From: JAHBVL01 sp963712055
GTDB taxonomy: Bacteria; Chloroflexota; Chloroflexia; Thermomicrobiales; UBA6265
Length of the DNA: 64,000 nt
Assembly: GCA_963712055.1 (NCBI GenBank)
Contig: CAVQGN010000003.1
Span: forward strand, 186,001 to 250,000
Direction: 5' to 3'
The position numbers were made by a program, and so were the translations under genes. The notes below the pieces were generated by a model. The model ran no database searches, had not been told where the DNA came from, and saw only the letters and a list, made by a program, of their open reading frames with translations. Position 1 is the stretch's first letter. Each line of letters begins with the position of its first letter. Positions 25,789 through 34,688 of this stretch are shown here, one piece after another.

Positions 25789-26949
25789 ATGTCTCCAGAA
25801 AAACGGAACGTGTCATCGGTGCAACCGGAAGCAGGCTCGGTGCCTTCGCGACGGCTCCCACCGACCTTGCTCGATCTCGATCGCGATGACCTCTCAGCCT
25901 GGGCTGTCGAGCGTGGTCAACCGGCTTATCGAGGTCCGCAACTCCACCAGTGGTTGCAGCATCACCTCGCCCCCGATACGGACACCATGACCAGTTTACC
26001 CAAGGCTTTCCGGGCCACGATCGATGCTGAAATCACGCTCGATCCGCTCGAACCGGTGACAGAACTGGTCACCGACAATGGCGATACCGTCAAAACGCTC
26101 TATCGCACGCGTGATGGACTGCTGGTCGAAACTGTCCTCATGTTCTATCGCGATCGGACGACGGTCTGTGTCTCTTGTCAGGTCGGGTGTGCGGTCGGGT
26201 GTGCATTCTGCGCGACCGGTATTGGCGGGTTGCAGCGGAATCTGACGGCCGGCGAGATGGTTTCCCAGGTCATTCGCTCGGCCAGGCTGGCCGCCGCCCG
26301 CGACCGCTCGCTGACCAACATCGTGATGATGGGTATGGGAGAGCCATTCCAGAACTATTCCGAATCGCTTCGCTTCTGCCGCCTGATCAACGATCCAGAA
26401 GGATTGAATATCGGTGCGCGGCGGATCACTATCTCGACGTCAGGGATCGTGCCCGGCATCGACAAACTCGCAGCTGACCCACTCCAAGTCAACCTCGCAA
26501 TCTCGCTGCATGCTCCTAACGACGCGCTCCGGAGTGAGCTGGTGCCAATCAATCGTCGCTATCCACTCGCCGATCTCTTCCAGGCCTGTGATCGCTACCA
26601 GGCGAAAACCAAGCGCCGGATTTCCTTCGAATATGCGTTGATGAAGGGGATCAACGACAGCGAGGATATTGCCAACCAGCTTGGCAATAAACTGCGGGGC
26701 CGCCTGTGCCATGTCAACCTGATTCCGCTGAACCCAGTCGACCTCCTCCCCTTCGAACGATCGACACCGGACGATATCGCCCGGTTCGCGGCCGCTCTCG
26801 AGGCGAAGGGTGTACCCACCACCGTACGCTACTCCCGTGGTGTCGATATCGGGGCCGCATGCGGTCAACTGCGAGCTTACCAGCAAGCTTTCGTCGACCA
26901 TGCGATCCCACGGAACGACGAACCGGTGGCTCCTGCGAGCCACCGGTAA
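25789..26949 (+). CDS. rlmN: 23S rRNA / tRNA adenine-C2 methyltransferase RlmN
   Basis: Radical-SAM enzyme that methylates C2 of A2503 in 23S rRNA and A37 in some tRNAs. The radical-SAM cysteines are C134, C138 and C141 in CAVGCAFCATG. The methyl-carrying Cys is in GVDIGAACGQLR near the C-terminus. Other markers are LMFYRDRTTVCVSCQVGC, MMGMGEPFQNY and RRITISTSGIVPGI. Length is 386 residues from the ATG at 25789; a longer in-frame extension would overlap the divergent gene and lacks support. A perfect 11-bp inverted repeat lies over its last codons (26922-26947). Confidence 0.95.
   Translation: MSPEKRNVSSVQPEAGSVPSRRLPPTLLDLDRDDLSAWAVERGQPAYRGPQLHQWLQHHLAPDTDTMTSLPKAFRATIDAEITLDPLEPVTELVTDNGDTVKTLYRTRDGLLVETVLMFYRDRTTVCVSCQVGCAVGCAFCATGIGGLQRNLTAGEMVSQVIRSARLAAARDRSLTNIVMMGMGEPFQNYSESLRFCRLINDPEGLNIGARRITISTSGIVPGIDKLAADPLQVNLAISLHAPNDALRSELVPINRRYPLADLFQACDRYQAKTKRRISFEYALMKGINDSEDIANQLGNKLRGRLCHVNLIPLNPVDLLPFERSTPDDIARFAAALEAKGVPTTVRYSRGVDIGAACGQLRAYQQAFVDHAIPRNDEPVAPASHR
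26922..26947 (+). terminator. Strong hairpin at the 3' end of rlmN, no clear T-run
   Basis: ACCGGTGGCTC and GAGCCACCGGT form a perfect 11-bp stem with a four-base loop, ending on the first base of the rlmN stop codon. No run of T follows, so it is not a standard intrinsic terminator. It lies between two convergent genes and may block read-through or protect mRNA ends. Confidence 0.4.
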
Positions 26950-26975
26950 TCGCGACATCAGTTGATGCTCTGTCG

Positions 26976-28367
26976 CTACGCCATTATGTCGTGAGCCATC
27001 TCCTCGAAAACAGCGATATACGTGTCAGCGTCAGCGATCGTGTGAGCCACGGAGAGCGTCCATTCCTCTTCCCGGCCGGGCGTCATATAGATGCCTCGGT
27101 TCATGGCATAGAGCCAGGAAAGTTCGCACAGCGCCGGATTCTGATGTTCCATAAAGGACTCGTAGTCCGTAATCTTGACCGGGGAGAACGTCACGCAGCC
27201 CTTCGAACTGATGCCGACCGTATAACCCGGCAAACCGTACTTGGAGAGCACGGCCGCACAACCAGACTGCAAATGCGCATCGAGCGCGTCGAGATGCTCG
27301 TACGCTTCTGGGGTCAGGATCTCCTCCAGACTCGCTCGCGCGGCCGCCATGGTCAGGGGATTGCCGTTGTAGGTACCTACCTGTTTGACCCGGAAATCGC
27401 GCACGACCTCCATAACCTCATCCGAGCCGCCGATTGCCCCAGAAGGTAGACCGCCGCCGAGCGCTTTGGCGAGCGTGACCATGTCGGGCTTCACGCCGAA
27501 CTTTTCGGTCGCACCGCCGGCCGCAATGCACAGTCCGGTTTTCACCTCGTCGAAAATAAGAACGATCTCGTGCTTTTGCGTCAGGGACCGCACGCCTTCG
27601 AGATAGCCCGGTTCCGGCAGAACGACACCGAGATTCATCATCGCGGCTTCCATGATCAGGCAGGCCGGCTTGCGACCCTCCTCGATCAAGCGCTCGATGC
27701 GAGACTCCATCGCGGCGAGGTCGTTGAATGGAACAGGAACGGTCATCTGAACGACGGCATCAGGAATACCAGCTCCGTACGGGATCGATGCCAGATTGTC
27801 TCGATCGCCGATCTCTTCGAACGGAACGCCACCGGTAGACACCATGACGTAGTCATGATGACCGTGGTATGACCCGAAGATCTTCATGACCGTGTCGCGA
27901 CCGGTATAGGCACGTGCGATTCGGATTGCGTCCATGGTTGCTTCGGAACCCGAATTGACATAGCGCCACTGTGGGAGTCCGAACCGTTTGACCAGTTCTT
28001 CACTGACGATCAGGTCATCTTCGACCGGCGCGGCGAAGTGGGTGCCCAGCCCTACCCGATCCTGAACGGCTTTCACGATCGCGGGATGGGCATGCCCTTG
28101 AACCATTGAACCAAAACCGTTATGGAAATCGATCCGCTCGACGCCATCGACGTCCCACACCTGCGAACCCTTGCCTGATTCGATATAGATCGGCCACGGA
28201 TCGCGCACCTGATACGACGAGGCAACGCCAGCAGAAAGGGTCTGCCGGGCACGGTGATAGAGTTCCGCCGATTTCGGTGTCGACTCGTTGAGTCGTTTCT
28301 CTTCGATTTCCGTGAGTTCCGCAACCCGTTTATGGTCGATTGCGGCTGGTGTGGCGATCGCCATCAT
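26976..28367 (-). CDS. Class III aminotransferase, glutamate-1-semialdehyde aminomutase-like
   Basis: PLP-dependent enzyme of the ornithine/GSA aminotransferase class, about 463 residues. The PLP lysine is in TLAKALGGGLPSGAIGG. The cofactor-phosphate region is NSGSEATMDAIRIARAYTGR, and the pyridoxal-contacting Asp is in LIFDEVKTGL. The order and spacing resemble HemL. However, the N-terminal extension and differences around the substrate site mean it could be another aminomutase or omega-transaminase, so I give no symbol. It could supply 5-aminolevulinate for heme. I use the ATG at 28367, which has AAAGGA six bases upstream; an ATG at 28373 is also possible. Confidence 0.9.
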   Translation of the reverse strand: MMAIATPAAIDHKRVAELTEIEEKRLNESTPKSAELYHRARQTLSAGVASSYQVRDPWPIYIESGKGSQVWDVDGVERIDFHNGFGSMVQGHAHPAIVKAVQDRVGLGTHFAAPVEDDLIVSEELVKRFGLPQWRYVNSGSEATMDAIRIARAYTGRDTVMKIFGSYHGHHDYVMVSTGGVPFEEIGDRDNLASIPYGAGIPDAVVQMTVPVPFNDLAAMESRIERLIEEGRKPACLIMEAAMMNLGVVLPEPGYLEGVRSLTQKHEIVLIFDEVKTGLCIAAGGATEKFGVKPDMVTLAKALGGGLPSGAIGGSDEVMEVVRDFRVKQVGTYNGNPLTMAAARASLEEILTPEAYEHLDALDAHLQSGCAAVLSKYGLPGYTVGISSKGCVTFSPVKITDYESFMEHQNPALCELSWLYAMNRGIYMTPGREEEWTLSVAHTIADADTYIAVFEEMAHDIMA

Positions 28368-28485
28368 AGACATCCTTTCGTGTAACCTCGCTCTTCACTG
28401 ACTTGATTATCCCATGGAGACAGACAATCACTGCGGTTAGAACGGTTTGTCGGATGTGCGTTCCCGGAACAGGACGACATCCGAC

Positions 28486-29085
28486 TCAGGCGCCTGCGTG
28501 CATGGAGACCAGTTCGGCTTTCGAACGGCTGCTGGCATCGAGAGCGGCGAGCAGTGTTTCAATCTCGGCGACATCGCCAGCGTGAGCCGCTGGTTTGCTG
28601 AAGAGAAATCGCCCGTCCTGGTCGATGATGTACGTCCCGGGTAGTTGCCGCCGATTGCCCACCGCTTTGCCAACGCTGGCGCCATGTTTCATCGCCCGAA
28701 CACTCGCTCCAACGACGGCCGGTCCGGCAAGCTGGGAAATACGTCCTTCAGGCAAACCGAACGCGCGATAAGCAACCCGATCGGGATCGGCAAGGATTTC
28801 AAAAGGCAAGTCGCGATCAGCCCGAAACTCGCGGGCTTCTTCAGGATTGCCCATACCGACGAAAACAATCTGCACTCCCCGCTTCTCAAATTCTGCTTTC
28901 GCGCTCGCGAGCTGGGCAGCGTGCTCTCGACAAAAAATGCACCCAAAATGGCGGAGAAACACCAGCACTGTCGGACCATCATGGCTTTGCCAGACGTCAG
29001 CAAGAGTTGTCTCGTCTCCATTCATCGTCTTTACAACGGCATCCGGAGCGGGCTGGCCAGGTTTGAAAGCGGAAACTGCGGTCAT
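28486..29085 (-). CDS. Peroxiredoxin-like (AhpC/TSA, PRXL2 type) protein
   Basis: A 199-residue thioredoxin-fold protein. FKPGQPAPDAVVKTMNGDET is a typical AhpC/TSA start. FLRHFGCIFCREHAAQL carries a Cys-x-x-Cys at the peroxidatic position. AGPAVVGASVRAMKHGAS and PGTYIIDQDGRFLFS complete the fold. The CxxC pair, not a single peroxidatic Cys, places it with the AhpC/TSA-like PRXL2 group, which probably reduces thiols or peroxides. It is divergent from trmO. Both redox positions here are ordinary cysteines, in contrast to the UGA in the DsbA-like gene nearby. Confidence 0.87.
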   Translation of the reverse strand: MTAVSAFKPGQPAPDAVVKTMNGDETTLADVWQSHDGPTVLVFLRHFGCIFCREHAAQLASAKAEFEKRGVQIVFVGMGNPEEAREFRADRDLPFEILADPDRVAYRAFGLPEGRISQLAGPAVVGASVRAMKHGASVGKAVGNRRQLPGTYIIDQDGRFLFSKPAAHAGDVAEIETLLAALDASSRSKAELVSMHAGA

Positions 29086-29225
29086 GGTCCTCTCATTTCG
29101 TGGTCGGCTAATCCTCAGATTCGATCACAGGGCTATCCTGTTCTGATCGATAGCCTAGGGAGCGCACGTCTGATCGTGAGTGTGGCTGCTACTCTGCGGT
29201 GCTATCTCAACTGAAAGGAGCGCAC

Positions 29226-29708
29226 GTGACCAGATGGTTCCGGGTACAGGAAATTGGGGTGATTCATCGAACTGGAGATCCCGGTGGTGTCACGGGTGTT
29301 TTTTTCGATCCAGCACAACCGTCCGTCATCGAAATTGATCCGCGCTGGGAAGAGGGATTGGCCGGTATCGAGGAGTTCAGCCATCTCGTCGTGATGTTCT
29401 ATCTCGACCGTCAACCACGGCGTAGGTCAGCTGGCAAGGCACGCTCAGCTGAAGGCGATCCGCAAGCGCAGAAGGTCGGTTTCTTTGCCACCCGGACACC
29501 GAAACGACCCAATCCCATCGGACTTTCCTCACCGCGGCTCGTCAGTGTCGATGGCCGGTTTCTCACCGTCAGCGGTATAGATGCCTGGGATGGCACTCCG
29601 GTAATCGACATCAAGGGCTACTACCCTCGTGATGAGATGCAGCCTCATGCGACTGTGCCCCAATGGCTCACCGAACTCTGGGCCAACCACGATCTCGAAC
29701 GTGGATGA
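29226..29708 (+). CDS. trmO: tRNA (N6-threonylcarbamoyladenosine) methyltransferase TrmO
   Basis: SAM-dependent enzyme of the YaeB/TsaA family that methylates t6A37 of threonine tRNAs. FRVQEIGVIHRTGDPGGVTG starts the beta-barrel domain. FATRTPKRPNPIGLSSPRLV is the family signature for SAM binding, and IDAWDGTPVIDIKGYYPRDE follows. The GTG at 29226 with AAAGGAG six bases upstream is the clear start. The 160-residue length is that of the compact single-domain form. It is divergent from the peroxiredoxin-like gene. Confidence 0.92.
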   Translation: MTRWFRVQEIGVIHRTGDPGGVTGVFFDPAQPSVIEIDPRWEEGLAGIEEFSHLVVMFYLDRQPRRRSAGKARSAEGDPQAQKVGFFATRTPKRPNPIGLSSPRLVSVDGRFLTVSGIDAWDGTPVIDIKGYYPRDEMQPHATVPQWLTELWANHDLERG

Positions 29709-29796
29709 TAACTCCCGGCCCGACACCGACGCAGCCACCTCAGCGGCCTGACATTTGCCCGAGGCCGGCTGCAAGGCACCGTCACCAACGCAGTTA

Positions 29797-29826
29797 TTGA
29801 CAAGGTGGCACAGATCTTTGCAGAAT
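29797..29826 (+). promoter_or_regulatory. Candidate sigma-70-type promoter for the DoxX-like gene
   Basis: TTGACA at 29797-29802 is followed after 18 bases by CAGAAT at 29821-29826, inside the 277-base gap between trmO and the DoxX-like gene. The -35 matches the consensus perfectly and the -10 fits moderately. The rest of the gap holds no recognisable gene. Confidence 0.35.
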
Positions 29827-29985
29827 TGTCACGTCAGACCTCCGTTTTTTCGCAGTTGCGGCACTCTCTGAACCCTATCGTTCACCAAACGGAAGGTTCG
29901 GGCTTTCAGGAACTATCCAGAAAGGAGTTGTCAGGGGACTTGGGGAGAACAACGAGTTGGTCGGAACATCTGTGGAGGAAGGATC

Positions 29986-30831
29986 ATGATTACCAAGCGA
30001 AGCACGTACATCCTGACTGCAATCGCAGCCGTATTGTACGTTTTGCTGTGCTGGATATTCGCTGATAACTGGTTTAAAGTCGACGGAGATTATCTCTGGA
30101 ACTCAGACGTTATCAGCGAATCGAACATCTGGACCTATGTCGGACTGATCGCGATCATCGCGGTTGGTTTGTACCAAGCCCAGCGCATTCCCGATGCGGG
30201 GATCGATGTTACGCCCGAGCTGCAGCGGGCAGTGCCAGGTCAGGTCGATGATCCGGCAACATGGAAGCTCCTCATGGGGAACGTTTACTACTCGGTCATC
30301 TGGCTGGCAGTCCGGCTCTTCGCCGGTCGTGACTGGGCGATTGCAGGAGAAGAAAAAATACGCGGCGGTGAGTTCGGCAGCGGCGAATCAGTCAAAGGCT
30401 ATTGGGAACGCGCAGTGGCGATCCCTGAGCCCCCGGGACGACCAGCCATCACGTACGACTGGTATCGTGATTTCCTGCAGTACATGCTCGACAACGAATG
30501 GTACACATGGTTCGCAGATTTGATCATGTGGGGCGAACTGCTGGTTGGACTGGCGCTGATAGTTGGCGCGCTGGTCGGTATCTCTGCTTTCCTCGGCACC
30601 TTCATGAACTTCAACTTCATGCTCGCTGGCAGCGCCAGCTCGAATCCGGTGCTCTTCGGAATCTCAGTCTTCCTGGTTCTCGCCTGGAAAACCGCTGGCT
30701 TCTGGGGTCTCGATCGCTATCTCCTCCCGCTTCTTGGCACACCGTGGGAAACGGGACATGGTGAACCACGAAAGATTGGTCTGCTGGAGCACGATCATGC
30801 GAATGTTCCACCGCCGCCAACTCGGCAGTAA
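29986..30831 (+). CDS. DoxX/DoxD-family membrane protein
   Basis: A 281-residue integral membrane protein with about five to six hydrophobic segments: residues 7-27, 44-62, 100-117, 175-203, 208-225 and 228-245. The C-terminal half (TWFADLIMWGELLVGLALIVG, then FLGTFMNFNFMLAG) is the DoxX core. Related proteins include the quinone-reducing subunit of thiosulfate:quinone oxidoreductase and SoxR-type redox partners. A role in thiol or sulfur oxidation fits the sulfur genes at 61.5-64 kb, but is not proven. GGAGGAAGG precedes the ATG. A terminator follows at 30871. Confidence 0.86.
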   Translation: MITKRSTYILTAIAAVLYVLLCWIFADNWFKVDGDYLWNSDVISESNIWTYVGLIAIIAVGLYQAQRIPDAGIDVTPELQRAVPGQVDDPATWKLLMGNVYYSVIWLAVRLFAGRDWAIAGEEKIRGGEFGSGESVKGYWERAVAIPEPPGRPAITYDWYRDFLQYMLDNEWYTWFADLIMWGELLVGLALIVGALVGISAFLGTFMNFNFMLAGSASSNPVLFGISVFLVLAWKTAGFWGLDRYLLPLLGTPWETGHGEPRKIGLLEHDHANVPPPPTRQ

Positions 30832-30870
30832 GGCATTCATCATCCTGGATCAATCCTGAGATGCAACAAA

Positions 30871-30902
30871 ACGGAGCCGCCAAACGCGGCTCCGTTTTTT
30901 CC
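30871..30902 (+). terminator. Rho-independent terminator after the DoxX-like gene, probably bidirectional
   Basis: ACGGAGCCGC / GCGGCTCCGT pair with a CAAAC loop and are followed by TTTTTT. It begins 39 bases after the stop codon. On the other strand the stem is followed by TTTTGTTGC, so it may also stop the convergent flavin oxidoreductase transcript. Confidence 0.85.
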
Positions 30903-30912
30903 ACTCACGATG

Positions 30913-31845
30913 TTATCCCTGATCGAGGATTTCTAGCACTGGCGCCAGCTCCTCGATCGCGCTCACAGTGCATGGGTCCGGATAGACCTGCAAATGACTG
31001 ATCCCGAGATCGGCGTAAGTGCGGAATTCCTCAGCAATCATTTCTGGAGAACCGGTCAGCGATGGAACCGTCTGGCCTGGACGGCCATAGGCTCCTTCGA
31101 AGTCGACCAGTACCGCAACGCTCCGCTCGAGGGTCGCCGGATCTCGACCCACCGATTCGCAGACCGCGTTCATCTTCTCCTGAAGGGGTTTCGTCGTTGC
31201 CGGGGTGTTTCCGGTCGACCAGGCCCAAAGATTCCAGTGGTCGGCGTGCTCAGCGGTCAGGCGCATCATCCGCTCGCCGAGAAAGGTGCCGATCATAATC
31301 GGCATACCGTCAGGGCGCGGACCGCGAGGTCGCAATTCGCAGTCATCGGCACTGTAGTACTCGCCCTGAAAATTAACCGAACCGGTTCGTATGAGCGACG
31401 AGATGATCGAGAGCGCTTCTTCGAATCGACTCGCGCGGTGATCATAGGGATAGCCAAAGGCTTTGTACTCAGGTTCGGCCCATCCGGATCCAAGACCGAG
31501 GATCAGACGGCCATTACTGATTTCGTCAATTGTTTCTGCCATTTTGGCCAGCAGCGCAGGGTTTCGGTAGGCAGTGCAGCTCACGAAAGGAGCTAGCTCG
31601 ATCCGATCCGTGACTGCTGCAAAAGCCGCGAGCATCGACCAGCACTCCCACGCCCCCTGTGGTTCGTGACCGTCGATCTTCATCAGGAGATGATCGGCAA
31701 ACCAGACGGAATCGAATCCGAGTTCCTCCGTCTTCTGGGTCATTGCCATCAAATCGGACCAGCGGGCAGTGTCGCCAGCCATTTCCCGTTCCGACTCGGG
31801 CAACATGATGCCAACCTTGATAGGACGACGGTTCTCGACAGACAT
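30913..31845 (-). CDS. Luciferase-like monooxygenase (LLM) F420/flavin-dependent oxidoreductase
   Basis: A TIM-barrel member of the bacterial luciferase-like family, 310 residues. Hallmarks are LGFDSVWFADHLLMK at the N-terminus, FAAVTDRIELAPFVSCTAYR, ISNGRLILGLGSGWAEPEYKAFG and IMIGTFLGERMMRLTAEHAD. The GRLILGLGSGW stretch is typical of F420-utilising members. It may reduce or oxidise a small organic substrate, which cannot be named. A second paralogue follows upstream with a 37-base gap (31883-32848), so the two share a transcript. Confidence 0.9.
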   Translation of the reverse strand: MSVENRRPIKVGIMLPESEREMAGDTARWSDLMAMTQKTEELGFDSVWFADHLLMKIDGHEPQGAWECWSMLAAFAAVTDRIELAPFVSCTAYRNPALLAKMAETIDEISNGRLILGLGSGWAEPEYKAFGYPYDHRASRFEEALSIISSLIRTGSVNFQGEYYSADDCELRPRGPRPDGMPIMIGTFLGERMMRLTAEHADHWNLWAWSTGNTPATTKPLQEKMNAVCESVGRDPATLERSVAVLVDFEGAYGRPGQTVPSLTGSPEMIAEEFRTYADLGISHLQVYPDPCTVSAIEELAPVLEILDQG

Positions 31846-31882
31846 GAGGCTCCTCCATCACGAAAGCGCCCCAAGAGAGCGC

Positions 31883-32848
31883 CTATTCTCGATTGTGTTG
31901 GTCCAGCAAGTCTAGAGCATCCTTGAACCGGGCAAGAGAATCGGGGGTGCATGGATCGAGACCTGCAATCCAATGCTGGAAACCAAGGTCTCGAAAAGCC
32001 TGGATCTGTTCGGCGATCTCCGCGTCAGTTCCGGTTATTGGATTCGCCCGGGTACCCGTCGCCCCCTCGATCGCGACGTTACTGCCAACGGTTTTTATGA
32101 TCGTCGCTGGGTCACGCTTTTCCACTTCGCAGGCTCTCCACAAGCGCTCCAGCGGTTCGGCCGCAGCTTCCGGGGTGGCCAGCCAGTTCGTGTTCCAGGC
32201 ATCGGCATAACGCGCGGTCAAGCCGAGCATGCGTGGACCGCTGGTCCCGACGAGAATCGGTGGCCCACCACTCTCAGCGCGGGGACCCCGCGGTTCATTC
32301 ACCGCGTCTCGCGCCGAGAAAAAGCGGCCATCGAGTTCAGCAGTCCCGGTGCGAAGTAATCCGGAGATGATCTGGAGCGACTCTTCGAACCGAGACACCC
32401 GATGGTCCCAGGGAAAACCGAACATCTCGTATTCAGGTTCATGCCAACCCGCGCCAACGCCGAGCACGAAACGTCCGCCACTGATCTCATCGATCCCTTC
32501 GGACATCTTGGCCACGAGAGCCGGGTTCCGCCATCCCAGACAGGTCACGAGCACGCCGAGGGTGATCGTGGAGGTCGCTTCGGCGAGACCGGATAGGAGG
32601 GTCCACGGATCCCACGTTCCTCGAATGGGACCACTTTCGGGTGGCAGTTTCAGGATCAGGTGATCAGGAATCCAGAGCGAATCGTAGCCGTTCGCTTCGG
32701 CGGCTTGGGCCATGGCGCGGATATCGCTGTAGCGAGGCTCTGAACCAAACGATGCGCCGGCGGCAACCGGCATCATGAAGCCAATCCCCATCTGACGTCT
32801 AGTAACAGGCCAACGAGCTGGTCCCGCTTCGGTCTTACTGGAAGTCAT
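31883..32848 (-). CDS. Luciferase-like monooxygenase (LLM) F420/flavin-dependent oxidoreductase, second copy
   Basis: A 321-residue paralogue of the neighbouring gene with the same scaffold: EANGYDSLWIPDHLILK, TSTITLGVLVTCLGWRN, ISGGRFVLGVGAGWHEPEYEMFG and PPILVGTSGPRMLGLTARYAD. The two proteins are alike along their length but clearly diverged, so the duplication is old and the substrates may differ. The N-terminal 20 residues (Thr/Arg-rich) precede the first barrel strand IGFMMPV and may not be translated. F420 dependence is inferred from family similarity. Confidence 0.9.
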   Translation of the reverse strand: MTSSKTEAGPARWPVTRRQMGIGFMMPVAAGASFGSEPRYSDIRAMAQAAEANGYDSLWIPDHLILKLPPESGPIRGTWDPWTLLSGLAEATSTITLGVLVTCLGWRNPALVAKMSEGIDEISGGRFVLGVGAGWHEPEYEMFGFPWDHRVSRFEESLQIISGLLRTGTAELDGRFFSARDAVNEPRGPRAESGGPPILVGTSGPRMLGLTARYADAWNTNWLATPEAAAEPLERLWRACEVEKRDPATIIKTVGSNVAIEGATGTRANPITGTDAEIAEQIQAFRDLGFQHWIAGLDPCTPDSLARFKDALDLLDQHNRE

Positions 32849-32887
32849 CTGGTGTCGTCCCTTCCTCCAAAAACAGTGGCGCCGAGT

Positions 32888-33670
32888 CTATTCGAGGTTG
32901 AGCCGCCCAAGCCGCCGCGAGGAGAGCCAGGTAGCGATCGCTGTCACCACGAGCACCGTGATGATCGCTACGACCAGACTGGTCGGATCCTCGAGCGGGT
33001 CAGATGGAGCAACAGCCGTGCGGTAATAATCACTATCGATCAAGCCAGCATAGATCGATTCGGTGTAATGCTGGATCGAGACGACCTTGAGACCGGGCAG
33101 ATAACGCCCCAGCAGCGATTCCCAGACCAGCACGTAGGTAATTCCGGCGAGAAGTGCCCGGGCGGCATAGAGACTCACCAACATGAAAATCGAACCATAG
33201 GCGAGAACGCCTCCCAACGTTGCCGCAAGCATGGCGCCGAGGAGCTGGAGGTTGTTGGAATCAGTCGCATCTCCGCCGAGGATGATGACGTAGGCGATAG
33301 CAAGTCCAAGCCAGGCCAAAGGCGTCGACACGACAACCGTCGCCGAAAGCTTCTCGATCACGATCCTGAGTCGGCTGACTGGTTTCAGAGTCAGGTATGG
33401 AAGTGTCTGATCCTCGATCTCATTGCCCAAAGCGCCAGTCGCAAGGATGAGGACAGCAACCGGTAGCAACGTGGCGATGAATAGAAGTCGGAAAATCGAT
33501 TCCGACATGAAGTTCAGTGAGTTTTCTTCCGGGGTGGCGGCGAAAGCCCAAACCACGGCGAACGCGATCGGGATGGCCATGATCCCAGCCACCACCCGTA
33601 CCGCCTTGCCACCGGCAAACTGGCGAATAGTGAGCATGAATACAGGAACGTTACTCCAGAGACCGTTCAT
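32888..33670 (-). CDS. ABC-2 type transporter permease
   Basis: A 260-residue permease with six hydrophobic segments. The first is VRVVAGIMAIPIAFAVVWAFAA and the last LVVAIITVLVVTAIATWLSS. ILATGALGNEIEDQTLPYLTLKPVSRLRIVIEKL is the cytoplasmic coupling region typical of ABC-2 exporters. I use the ATG at 33670 because the frame further upstream runs into the ATPase gene. It pairs with the ATPase at 33690. Substrate unknown; similar systems export drugs, lipids or proteins. Confidence 0.85.
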   Translation of the reverse strand: MNGLWSNVPVFMLTIRQFAGGKAVRVVAGIMAIPIAFAVVWAFAATPEENSLNFMSESIFRLLFIATLLPVAVLILATGALGNEIEDQTLPYLTLKPVSRLRIVIEKLSATVVVSTPLAWLGLAIAYVIILGGDATDSNNLQLLGAMLAATLGGVLAYGSIFMLVSLYAARALLAGITYVLVWESLLGRYLPGLKVVSIQHYTESIYAGLIDSDYYRTAVAPSDPLEDPTSLVVAIITVLVVTAIATWLSSRRLGRLNLE

Positions 33671-33689
33671 CAGATCGTCAACCCCATCC

Positions 33690-34688
33690 TTACCGCTGAA
33701 CCAGATAGGAGAAGACCGATTCGAGCGATTCGTCGGCGGGTTCGATTTCGTGGAGTCGAATGTCCTCTTCGCGGGCAACGGTCGGTATCGTGGCGAAAAT
33801 CGCACGAGCGTCAGTGGTTTCAACGAAAAGCCGACCGAGTTCGTCGATCTTCACCGACCTGACAATTGGTTGTTCGAGCAACCGGGCACCAAGACGGCGA
33901 GGATCGCTGGCGCGCAATCGAACGACGTGTGGGCGATTGTCGATCCGCTCCCGGATCACCCGATAGTCACCGGCAGCGGCAAGCTTTCCGTTGATGATAA
34001 CGAGGATGTTCTCGGCGAATCGTTCGACCTCGACCAGTACATGGGATGAGATCAACAGCGTTTTCCCCGAAGCGCCGAGATGGCGGATCAGGTCGATCAT
34101 ATGCGCGCGCTGCTCCGGATCGGTCCCGTTCAGTGGTTCGTCCATCAGGATGATGTCGGGATCATGGACGAGCGCGGCGGCCAGCTTGATCCGCTGACGC
34201 ATCCCTTTCGAATACCCACCGAGCTTTCTGTCCTGCGCCGGTTCCATCTCGACGATCCCAATCGCCATCCGAGTCGCCGCATCGGGATCTGGCAGTTGCT
34301 GCATGATGGCGTTGAAGTGCACGAACTCCCAGCCGGAGAGATACGGATACAGCATGTCGACGTCAGAGACCAGGCCGAATCTTCGATAGGCTTCTGGTTC
34401 GCCCCGGGGAGGATAGCCGCCAATCCGGATTTCGCCGGTCGATTGGCCGATGAGCCCACTGATCATCTTAAGGCTGGTCGATTTGCCGGATCCGTTCGGC
34501 CCAAGAAGCGCCGTGACTCCGTTGCCGATGCTGAACGACAGATCGGAAACGGCCACAAGATCGCCGTACCACTTCGACACGTGATCGAGCACGATGGTAG
34601 GTTCGGTCGTCATGACTGCAGCCGGACTGGCTGCCGTCGAAATCAGTTCGGCTGGTGGGGCTGATTTTCCTCTAATCCGCTGGAACAT
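33690..34688 (-). CDS. ABC transporter ATP-binding protein (ABC-2 exporter)
   Basis: A 332-residue ATPase with Walker A GPNGSGKST, signature GYSKGMRQRIKL, Walker B DIILMDEPLNGTD and the H-loop ISSHVL. After the roughly 225-residue core is a C-terminal extension of about 100 residues, which is usual in this exporter type. The ATG at 34688 overlaps the end of the upstream permease gene by 17 bases. A start at the ATG at 34613 (TTEPTIVLDHVSKWYG) is as likely. It is the partner of the permease at 32888. Confidence 0.92.
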   Translation of the reverse strand: MFQRIRGKSAPPAELISTAASPAAVMTTEPTIVLDHVSKWYGDLVAVSDLSFSIGNGVTALLGPNGSGKSTSLKMISGLIGQSTGEIRIGGYPPRGEPEAYRRFGLVSDVDMLYPYLSGWEFVHFNAIMQQLPDPDAATRMAIGIVEMEPAQDRKLGGYSKGMRQRIKLAAALVHDPDIILMDEPLNGTDPEQRAHMIDLIRHLGASGKTLLISSHVLVEVERFAENILVIINGKLAAAGDYRVIRERIDNRPHVVRLRASDPRRLGARLLEQPIVRSVKIDELGRLFVETTDARAIFATIPTVAREEDIRLHEIEPADESLESVFSYLVQR

